From: an uncultured beta proteobacterium
Lineage (GTDB): Bacteria > Pseudomonadota > Gammaproteobacteria > Burkholderiales > Burkholderiaceae_C
Direction: 5' to 3'
Assembly: GCA_903927495.1 (NCBI GenBank)
Contig: CAIYNH010000100.1
Coordinates: forward strand, 1-6,026
DNA length: 6,026 nucleotides
The position numbers and the translations under genes are program-made. Under the pieces are notes generated by a model that was not told where the DNA came from, did not search any database, and was given only the letters and a program-made list of their open reading frames with translations. Shown in pieces: positions 1 through 5,174 of the stretch. Positions within the stretch are counted from its first letter, which is position 1. The number at the start of each line of letters is the position of its first letter.

Positions 1-590
1 CTGGCGGCTACGTCACCACTGATGTTGCCGTTATGCAGCATCGGAATACTGGCGCAGCCAATCATGGTGTCGAGTTTGTTGCGAACCATGAACTCCGCCA
101 GTGCGCCCCACAAGGCCATGATCACGCCACCATGGCGATAGTCTTGGTGAACGCAACTGCGCCCCAACTCGACCATGCTGGAGCGCAGACTGCGCAAGCG
201 AGTCAGATCAAATTCGAGGTCGCTGTAAGTGCTGCCCACACGTTTGGCTTGCACAGGCGTGAGCAAACGGTATGTTCCTACCACCTCGTTAGTGCGTTCG
301 TCGCGCACCAGCAAGTGCTCGCAGTAGTTGTCAAACAAATCGACATCATGGTTGGGGATGGATGTATTCAGTCTGGCCCCCATTTCCTGGGCAAAGACCT
401 GATACCTCAGGAACTGCGCCTGGCGAACCTCGTCAGTGTGTTTGGCCCACGAAACCGTAAGACCACCGCGCTCAGCTTGTGGGACCACCGGCTCACTGGT
501 TCCTTGGAAATTTGAAAAAGATCGGTGAAGTGACCCCCTGGGCATGGACACTGGGGAAAACGGAAACGTAGGGCTGGGAAGTTCTTTCAC
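1..590 (-). CDS. olsB: OlsB-like GNAT N-acyltransferase, partial (C-terminus beyond left edge)
   Basis: The frame is open from a GTG at 590-588 to the window edge (196 codons plus 2 nt). I chose this start because GGAG lies 6 nt upstream; the next in-frame ATG (codon 16, 545-543) has no Shine-Dalgarno. Residues 1-43 are a Pro/Ser-rich stretch. The core starts near residue 44 (LTVSWAKHTDEV), followed by FLRYQVFAQEMGARLN (60-75), DLFDNYCEHLLVRD (84-97), VVGTYRLL (103-110) and ELGRSCVHQDYR (141-152). This pattern is that of the hemolysin-like / ornithine acyltransferase branch of the GNAT fold. Family members of the OlsB type transfer a 3-hydroxyacyl chain from acyl-ACP to the alpha-amino group of ornithine, making lyso-ornithine lipid at the inner membrane; OlsA then adds the second acyl chain. 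The Pho-box-like array just upstream fits a phosphate-starvation role. Family assignment is firm; the exact acceptor amino acid is inferred. A different PF13444-type acyltransferase remains possible. Confidence 0.75.
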   Translation of the reverse strand, partial: MKELPSPTFPFSPVSMPRGSLHRSFSNFQGTSEPVVPQAERGGLTVSWAKHTDEVRQAQFLRYQVFAQEMGARLNTSIPNHDVDLFDNYCEHLLVRDERTNEVVGTYRLLTPVQAKRVGSTYSDLEFDLTRLRSLRSSMVELGRSCVHQDYRHGGVIMALWGALAEFMVRNKLDTMIGCASIPMLHNGNISGDVAA

Positions 591-596
591 TTTTAT

Positions 597-600
597 CTCC
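597..600 (-). promoter_or_regulatory. Shine-Dalgarno that fixes the GTG start of the olsB-like gene
   Basis: GGAG at 600-597 sits 6 nt before the GTG at 590-588. This spacing is near ideal and is the main reason for preferring the GTG over the later in-frame ATG. Confidence 0.7.
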
Positions 601-625
601 TTCTGTGGTTGATAGTGGTGATCTT

Positions 626-637
626 CGCAACTTTGCG
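626..637. repeat. Short inverted repeat CGCAA-N2-TTGCG
   Basis: Perfect 5-bp arms with a 2-bp centre. It abuts the last base of the Pho-box-like array and overlaps the position where a PhoB-dependent -10 would begin. A related 8-bp palindrome, TTGCGCAA, lies at 716-723 inside the spacer of the upstream promoter. Both may be chance; the loop is too short for a stable RNA hairpin, so a protein site is the only likely role. Confidence 0.3.
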
Positions 638-665
638 TGACGGCTTCATGGAAGATTTATGGCAT
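637..665 (-). promoter_or_regulatory. Candidate PhoB-binding array (Pho box, three tandem half-sites)
   Basis: Three 7-mers read on the minus strand: ATGCCAT (665-659), CTTCCAT (654-648) and CCGTCAC (643-637), each separated by 4 nt (AAAT, GAAG). The enterobacterial half-site consensus is CTGTCAT/C with an A/T-rich 4-nt linker, so the three units match at 5/7, 5/7 and 6/7, and the 11-bp pitch is exact. The array ends 46 nt before the GTG start of the olsB-like gene. Weak -10 candidates lie downstream: GAAGAT (626-621), 10 nt after the array, or CACTAT (617-612). PhoB sites replace a good -35, so a poor -35 is expected. The site is a by-eye match and has not been scored against a matrix. Confidence 0.55.
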
Positions 666-708
666 TTTGGTGAAACTGCTTTGTTTAATTACTAACTTGG
701 TGTCCTAA

Positions 709-738
709 ATTATTCTTGCGCAATGCAGAAAAAGTCAA
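709..738 (-). promoter_or_regulatory. Sigma70-like promoter upstream of the olsB-like gene
   Basis: TTGACT (738-733, 5/6 to TTGACA) and AATAAT (714-709, 5/6 to TATAAT) are separated by 18 nt. The -35 begins 5 nt after the stop of the second phosphoesterase. A transcript from here would begin near 702 and have a leader of roughly 110 nt, with the Pho-box-like array inside the transcribed leader. This could give basal, phosphate-independent expression. Confidence 0.5.
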
Positions 739-742
739 AGAT

Positions 743-1909
743 TTAACGGGAAATAATTACACGCTTTAGTAAGCGGGTAGGTCCATACATATCGCTGAAT
801 CCATAGGCACTGATTTCGACCTTGCCACTCTTGCGGATGCTGACAGTAGCCCATGCGTAGGCGCGGTCAGAAGTTGGATTCATTGTTTCTTCACCGGGTT
901 GAGCGTCCCAAGGTGAACCACCACTACCAACAAGCACCTGCCATGCCGCACCTTTGGGTTGCATCATGTTGAATTCGTGCTCATGACCACAAAAATAAGT
1001 GGCACCATATTGTTCGATGACATTCCAGAAGGCATCGCGTCTATCTGGATATTTGTCCAATCCGACAGCTTCATATTTTTCTGGTTTTGGAAGCTGTTTT
1101 TTATAAGCGTAGGTGTAGGCAGGTTTGTGGCCAAAAACAAAAAAGTGTATTACGCCTCGTTTTTTTGCTGATGCCAAATCGTTAGCCAACCAACCTGCTG
1201 GCGCAAAGTTATCACCGTCCACCGCATCTGTATTCACGACTGAAAAATGCGACTCCTGAATATCAAAACTGTAGGTGAGCTGGTTTTGATCACTTTTCAA
1301 ACCATCCAACCATCCATTATTTTGTACATCTATATGAGTCGCCTCTTGGCCCACGATGGACTTGAATCGTGCTGTATCAATAATGAGGTCACCCATGTTG
1401 GCGCGCCACGCATTCTCGTTTTCAACCTGGGATTTTTTGACAGACGCTTTGGATTGAACTTCATGGTTTCCCACCACTGGAACTACGTAAGTTCCGGACT
1501 CCATCAGCGGTGCCACCATACCGCGCCAAAATGCGTATTGTCGGTAAAAAGCCATCAAATCAGAACCGACAACATGCGCAATGCTGTTGCTCGGCGTTGG
1601 ACCCGCCAGGCCATAGCCCATGATCATGTCGCCATTGAAAAAGAGCAGTTTGGACTTCTGGGCTTCCACGCCTTTCATAATGCGTGACCAGGCTTTACTG
1701 TTTTGCAGCCAAATCTTGTCCTGGGCCGTCAACGGGCCGGTGGAGGGGTCAAAGGCAACCGGATCTTGCCGCGAATCACCAACCGTTGAAAAGCTAAGTA
1801 TGAGGGTGTCTTTGGCTTTGCCATCAGGTTTGGATTGCGCCTGAGCGGCGCTTGCCAACAAAGTCGTCAAGCCCAGCATCAAGACGATTGTTATACATTT
1901 CAATTTCAT
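743..1909 (-). CDS. Secreted calcineurin-like metallophosphoesterase (second of pair)
   Basis: A 388-residue protein from the ATG at 1909-1907. The N-terminus is a classical Sec signal peptide: Lys2 and Lys4, a hydrophobic core over residues 5-19, and a probable cleavage after AQA (residue 24), so it should act in the periplasm or outside. The metallophosphoesterase motifs occur in order: GDSR (44-47), GDMI (93-96), GNHE (147-150), GHKP (260-263) and GHEH (308-311). The Asp, Asn and His ligands of a two-metal site are present, but the first motif has Arg where D-x-H enzymes have His, and the second lacks the Tyr of purple acid phosphatases. It likely hydrolyses a phosphomono- or diester; the substrate is unknown. 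A frame-open GTG at 1936-1934, 1 nt after the stop of the upstream gene, would add nine residues (MCRQLNSPF). I prefer 1909 because of the signal peptide, although neither start has a strong Shine-Dalgarno; translation may be coupled to the gene before it. Confidence 0.85.
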   Translation of the reverse strand: MKLKCITIVLMLGLTTLLASAAQAQSKPDGKAKDTLILSFSTVGDSRQDPVAFDPSTGPLTAQDKIWLQNSKAWSRIMKGVEAQKSKLLFFNGDMIMGYGLAGPTPSNSIAHVVGSDLMAFYRQYAFWRGMVAPLMESGTYVVPVVGNHEVQSKASVKKSQVENENAWRANMGDLIIDTARFKSIVGQEATHIDVQNNGWLDGLKSDQNQLTYSFDIQESHFSVVNTDAVDGDNFAPAGWLANDLASAKKRGVIHFFVFGHKPAYTYAYKKQLPKPEKYEAVGLDKYPDRRDAFWNVIEQYGATYFCGHEHEFNMMQPKGAAWQVLVGSGGSPWDAQPGEETMNPTSDRAYAWATVSIRKSGKVEISAYGFSDMYGPTRLLKRVIISR

Positions 1910-1937
1910 AAAAGGGGAATTAAGTTGTCTGCACACC

Positions 1938-3353
1938 CTAATGGGCCGGTGAATTTAATTTGGTGCAGTGACTCTTGCTGTCCGAGAGGGTGCATTCAAT
2001 AACGGCTTGTCCCATCGTGGTGTATTCCGTCAAACGCCATTCACCATTCGCTTTGGGGCCCACGCGGTCCAGCGTGGCAAAACCATAGTCGGCACGGCTG
2101 ATGTAGTCTTCAATCAGTGCGCCTTTGAAAAGCTCAGTCCCCACCGGCAAAGTTTCTGGCACCCGGCCCTCGTTGGCGGAGCCTGAGTTGCCCAACACCA
2201 GCGATACCGGGTGCTTGCTCTTGAAACTAATCGCCTCAAACAAATGCACATGCCCGTGCAGTGACACCGAGACGCCTTCCGGGAAAAGTCGCTCCGGGTA
2301 GGCGGCCTCAAAAACCGATTGCAATCCTTCATTGCCTGCCAGCTTGAATGGGATTGCATTTTTACCGGACACAACCGCCAACAGCGGATGATGACTCATG
2401 AAAAAGCTGTTCGGTCTTTTCTGAACCAGTTGGCTAACTGATTTCAATTGGCTTGTGTACTTGCCAAATGACAGGTCTGTCGTCAAAAAAGGCTTGCCAT
2501 TGGTACGCGAAGAATCGTAAACAACAAACTGCGAATGAGCATCTAGTGGAACAGCGTAGGGTTCTGAATAGTCCGCATCATGGTCATCTGCCGGGTCGTT
2601 GCAGGAGCGAGAGAGTGTCCATGGTTCAGCAGCGATAAAACGGAACCAGCCTTGACCGGCGCGCGCGCATGACTCATGGTTGCCTCGCACAAAAACCCAG
2701 GGAGCTGAGGCCAGCAATGGTTTGGCGGGGCTGAAGAAATCAGCTTGCCACGCATCAAAACCATAGCCCCAAGCTGCGTTGGCGCAACCTGAATTGCCTT
2801 TTGGGCAAGGACTTTCTCGGTAATGAATATCTCCAATGTGAATCACTAGATCTGGCTTAAGTGCCGCAGCACTTTTTGCCACCTGGGCAAAAGGCCATTT
2901 GATCGGGTCGTTGCAGGGCTGAAACGCGTTTTCTGAGGCTTTCATGCGACAGCCCGTATCAGCAATGAGGACGATGCGTTGAATATCGGATCGCGGACCT
3001 TGCACTTCACGACTTGCAATGCGGGCTTGTTTGACACCCCTTGGCCAAATGGCTTCGCATGTCGTCACATCAAATATGGCATCTTTGCGGTCAATTTGCG
3101 TGCTATCACTGCGCACAGGAATTGTTGCAGTACCGACGCGTAAGGTCATGACTTGTTCAACCTTACTGTCCCACACTACTTTTGGGCAAATAGAGGAACG
3201 GGTTAACGTTCGTAAGATGGCGCGCTGACCTTCTGCTTGCACTGTGAAAATGGTGTCCGGTTCAACCACAGCTTCTATCAGGCCAAAGCATGAAAACGGT
3301 ACCAGTAATGTGAGCAGTGTTATGGCCAAATTAACAAAATTTTGGAGTTTCAT
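1938..3353 (-). CDS. Secreted purple-acid-phosphatase-like metallophosphoesterase (first of pair)
   Basis: A 471-residue protein with an ATG at 3353-3351 and AGGA 7 nt upstream. Residues 1-24 form a signal peptide (Lys2, then a long Leu-rich core); Cys22 is not in a good lipobox. Residues 25-125 are an N-terminal domain without recognised motifs. The catalytic domain follows: ADTGC (131-135), GDIHY (174-178), GNHE (224-227), SHHP (320-323) and GHVH (367-370). The D-x-G, GDxxY, GNH(E), H and GHxH series is the purple-acid-phosphatase-type ligand set, with Tyr178 as the possible Fe(III)-tyrosinate ligand. Ten cysteines follow the signal peptide (56, 99, 135, 147, 183, 190, 229, 251, 454, 463), which suggests disulfides and an oxidising compartment. 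It probably releases phosphate from organic phosphoesters in the periplasm or outside. It sits 57 nt after tonB and directly before a second phosphoesterase. Family is firm; the purple-acid subtype and the substrate are inferred. Confidence 0.87.
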   Translation of the reverse strand: MKLQNFVNLAITLLTLLVPFSCFGLIEAVVEPDTIFTVQAEGQRAILRTLTRSSICPKVVWDSKVEQVMTLRVGTATIPVRSDSTQIDRKDAIFDVTTCEAIWPRGVKQARIASREVQGPRSDIQRIVLIADTGCRMKASENAFQPCNDPIKWPFAQVAKSAAALKPDLVIHIGDIHYRESPCPKGNSGCANAAWGYGFDAWQADFFSPAKPLLASAPWVFVRGNHESCARAGQGWFRFIAAEPWTLSRSCNDPADDHDADYSEPYAVPLDAHSQFVVYDSSRTNGKPFLTTDLSFGKYTSQLKSVSQLVQKRPNSFFMSHHPLLAVVSGKNAIPFKLAGNEGLQSVFEAAYPERLFPEGVSVSLHGHVHLFEAISFKSKHPVSLVLGNSGSANEGRVPETLPVGTELFKGALIEDYISRADYGFATLDRVGPKANGEWRLTEYTTMGQAVIECTLSDSKSHCTKLNSPAH

Positions 3354-3360
3354 CGTGCAA

Positions 3361-3364
3361 TCCT
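3361..3364 (-). promoter_or_regulatory. Shine-Dalgarno of the purple-acid-phosphatase-like gene
   Basis: AGGA at 3364-3361 lies 7 nt before the ATG at 3353-3351 and supports that start. The rest of the 57-nt gap after tonB shows no promoter or terminator I can support. Confidence 0.6.
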
Positions 3365-3410
3365 GTTACTTGAGAAGGTTGCGATGTCGGGGCGCACAAG
3401 CACCGCGTAT

Positions 3411-4121
3411 CTAAAAGCACGCCACCCATATTTGATAGCTGCCTTCTTTACCCTGCAATGCTGACGGTGGCGGTGGATAGGCTGCAGCTTGCACGGCTTT
3501 GACCGCCGCGCGATCCACTGCTCCCAAGCCACTGCTCTGGATCACGCGAATTTGTGACACAACACCATCCCGCAAAGTGAACTCAAGTCGGGTTCGCCCC
3601 TTGAAGTTCAAAGCGGACGCGGTTGCAGGAACCTCAAACGCCGCCTGCACAGCTGCAGACAGCTTGGCGTTATAGGCGGTCGCTGGATCAACGCCAGACT
3701 GAGTTGGCAAGGCGACCGAGGGCACTGATTGAGGCGACGAAAACGCGCTTGACTGTGCGGATGGTAACGGCACTTCCATGACATCCTGTTGAGGTTCAAC
3801 CTCAGATGCAGGTACTGGTGTGGACACCATTTGCGGTGGGTGCAGTGATGCTACTGGCGTTATCCGTGGCGGTGTTTGAATTGTCGGCGGTGTTTTTGCG
3901 TTTGGTATCACTGGTTCAGGTGGTTTTTCTGTGATCTGCGGAATTGAAGATTCAATCATCAATGGTGTAAAGGTTTCAATGGTTTTGGGTGGATGCGTCA
4001 CAACCCAAGCAACCGCTGTCGTCAGCAAGACGACTTCAAGACCCAGAGCCTTTCCGAAGGCACGCCAATAAGGACTGCGATCCAACTTAGGAGTCGTCAC
4101 AAAAGTTGTTGATGTGTTCAA
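3411..4121 (-). CDS. tonB: TonB energy-transducing protein
   Basis: A 236-residue protein with the three-part TonB layout. A short cytoplasmic N-terminus is followed by one membrane anchor (about residues 24-42). A periplasmic linker rich in Pro (about 43-145, with many PP and TP pairs) comes next. The C-terminal domain (about 148-236) has the pattern of TonB domains: GRTRLEFTLRDG (175-186), SSGLGAVDRAAVKAVQAAAY (196-215) and the PPPP turn (216-219). It carries proton-motive-force energy from ExbB-ExbD to the TonB box of outer-membrane receptors. The start is a TTG at 4121-4119 that overlaps the exbD stop by 4 nt (TTGA), with CAGGT 6 nt upstream; a GTG at codon 8 is an alternative. Both keep the anchor intact. 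Position after a receptor, exbB and exbD suggests a private TonB for this locus. Confidence 0.9.
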   Translation of the reverse strand: MNTSTTFVTTPKLDRSPYWRAFGKALGLEVVLLTTAVAWVVTHPPKTIETFTPLMIESSIPQITEKPPEPVIPNAKTPPTIQTPPRITPVASLHPPQMVSTPVPASEVEPQQDVMEVPLPSAQSSAFSSPQSVPSVALPTQSGVDPATAYNAKLSAAVQAAFEVPATASALNFKGRTRLEFTLRDGVVSQIRVIQSSGLGAVDRAAVKAVQAAAYPPPPSALQGKEGSYQIWVACF

Positions 4122-4513
4122 GATCCGACCTGGCGCGCTGCGAGTCCGATTTGCGTCGCGCCGCCCTTGCGAACTGCGTCAATCACAGACATCACATGTT
4201 GCAGCGAGGCATCGTCATTACCTGCGATGGTGACCGCTAGCCTGGTTGGATCTCGTTGACGAACCAGAGCGCTGATCTGCTCAGCAGTTACTGGTTGACC
4301 TTCAATAAAAAGGAGTCCTCCCGATCGAATTTCAATCAACAGCTTGGGTGCAGGAATCGCAGCTGCCGTACTGCTCGTCGGAAGCTTGGATAGTTGACCA
4401 GTTGTAGGAATCATGCGCAGGGTAAGCATGGCGAAGAAAACCAGCAGAAATAGCATGATGTCGATCATTGGAATGATCTCAATGCGTGCTTTGCGTGTCT
4501 CGAAATAACGCAT
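4118..4513 (-). CDS. exbD: ExbD proton-channel subunit
   Basis: A 131-residue inner-membrane protein, close to the usual length of ExbD. The N-terminus is short and charged (RKARIE, 7-12), followed by the family signature PMIDIMLFLLVFF (15-27), in which Asp18 corresponds to the proton-carrying transmembrane Asp of ExbD/TolR. The single membrane helix spans about 15-35 and a periplasmic domain follows (about 45-131). ExbD pairs with ExbB to convert the proton gradient into TonB motion. I chose the ATG at 4513-4511 because it gives the standard N-terminus and lies 2 nt after the exbB stop. A longer frame reaching upstream to 4639 only re-reads the end of exbB and was set aside. TolR is the main alternative, but the neighbouring tonB and receptor argue for ExbD. 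Confidence 0.92.
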   Translation of the reverse strand: MRYFETRKARIEIIPMIDIMLFLLVFFAMLTLRMIPTTGQLSKLPTSSTAAAIPAPKLLIEIRSGGLLFIEGQPVTAEQISALVRQRDPTRLAVTIAGNDDASLQHVMSVIDAVRKGGATQIGLAARQVGS

Positions 4514-4515
4514 AA

Positions 4516-5172
4516 CTACACGGCTTTCAGAACAGCTCGCGTACCCGGAACCGGGACCGCGCCAAAGCGACGATTGAGCAACATCAGCTTGATGGTTTCC
4601 ATTTGATGCACGATGACACGCACTTTGGTATTGAGCCAATTGAAAAACACCAACCCGATCATTGCAATCAGTAAACCTGATGCGGTTGCGATCAGTGCCT
4701 CTGCGATACCGCCGGTGACTTGACTCGCACCATTTTGCACATCACCCAGCACAGCAAATGCACCGAACATACCGACAATGGTGCCGAACAACCCCAATAA
4801 AGGTGCCAGTGTGATCACGGTGTCGAGTACCCAAAGTGATCGATCCAACGTTGGCACTTCTCGCATCACAGCTTCTTCCAGATGACCAGCACAGGTGTCA
4901 CGCTCGGAATCCATAGGCTCTATCAGTGAGGCCTGAAACAGGCTGATATGTGGCAACTTTGCGTGAGTTTGAAGTGCCTGTTTCATGGTGTCACCTTGTA
5001 TTGGTGCATTGGCGTGTAGCAAGTCAATCAATTCATCTCCGCCCTGCTGCATCGATGAAAGATATCGGCTGCGCTCAATAATGACGGTTAGTGCGACCAA
5101 CAGCAAGAAGCACATCAAATAGAGAGTGCCTCCTGAGTGGTTGGCTAGCTCGTAAAGCCTAGACAAGGTCAT
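4516..5172 (-). CDS. exbB: ExbB/TolQ-family proton-channel subunit
   Basis: A 218-residue inner-membrane protein (MotA/TolQ/ExbB family), slightly shorter than typical ExbB. Three membrane segments are visible: about 16-33, 115-140 and 155-180. The second carries TLAPLLGLFGTIVGMF (121-136) and the third GGIAEALIATASGLL (154-168); Thr131 and Thr163 match the conserved polar residues that line the ExbB pore. A soluble cytoplasmic part lies between the first two helices and a basic tail (about 183-218) follows the last. It forms the ion channel with ExbD and drives TonB. The ATG at 5172-5170 lies 2 nt after the stop of the receptor gene, with GGAA about 10 nt upstream, so it is probably co-translated. 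Receptor-exbB-exbD-tonB order favours ExbB over TolQ. Confidence 0.92.
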   Translation of the reverse strand: MTLSRLYELANHSGGTLYLMCFLLLVALTVIIERSRYLSSMQQGGDELIDLLHANAPIQGDTMKQALQTHAKLPHISLFQASLIEPMDSERDTCAGHLEEAVMREVPTLDRSLWVLDTVITLAPLLGLFGTIVGMFGAFAVLGDVQNGASQVTGGIAEALIATASGLLIAMIGLVFFNWLNTKVRVIVHQMETIKLMLLNRRFGAVPVPGTRAVLKAV

Positions 5173-5174
5173 GT

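Larger units (their letters stand above)
591..742 (-). other. Intergenic regulatory region between the second phosphoesterase and the olsB-like gene
   Basis: This 152-bp gap is the only sizeable non-coding stretch in the window and is visibly A+T-richer than the flanking genes. Reading in the direction of transcription it holds a sigma70-like promoter (738-709), a three-unit Pho-box-like array (665-637), a short palindrome (637-626) and the Shine-Dalgarno of the next gene. I see no stem-loop followed by a T-run, so the upstream operon has no evident intrinsic terminator here and read-through into the olsB-like gene is possible. Confidence 0.7.

Noticed and set aside
33..515. 160-codon plus-strand open frame at the left end
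   Set aside because: It is the antisense of the olsB-like gene, whose minus-strand translation has clear family motifs and a good ribosome site. The plus-strand protein has no recognisable pattern.
709..714. Reading the A+T-rich stretch after the second phosphoesterase as a terminator
   Set aside because: No G+C-rich stem precedes it; it fits better as the -10 of a sigma70 promoter.
1247..1687. 146-codon plus-strand open frame inside the second phosphoesterase
   Set aside because: It lies fully opposite a gene with all five metallophosphoesterase motifs and shows no motif or ribosome site of its own.
3391..3404. Small stem-loop (GGTGC, 4-nt loop, GCGCC on the minus strand) between tonB and the first phosphoesterase
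   Set aside because: The stem is only 5 bp with one wobble pair and no T-run follows, so it is not a credible intrinsic terminator.
3350..3532. 60-codon minus-strand frame ending in an ATGA overlap with the purple-acid-phosphatase-like start
   Set aside because: The overlap looks like translational coupling, but most of the frame lies within the C-terminal TonB domain in another reading frame and its sequence is basic and featureless.
4514..4639. Upstream extension of exbD by 42 codons
   Set aside because: The added residues are an out-of-frame reading of the exbB tail; the ATG at 4513 gives the canonical ExbD N-terminus and length.
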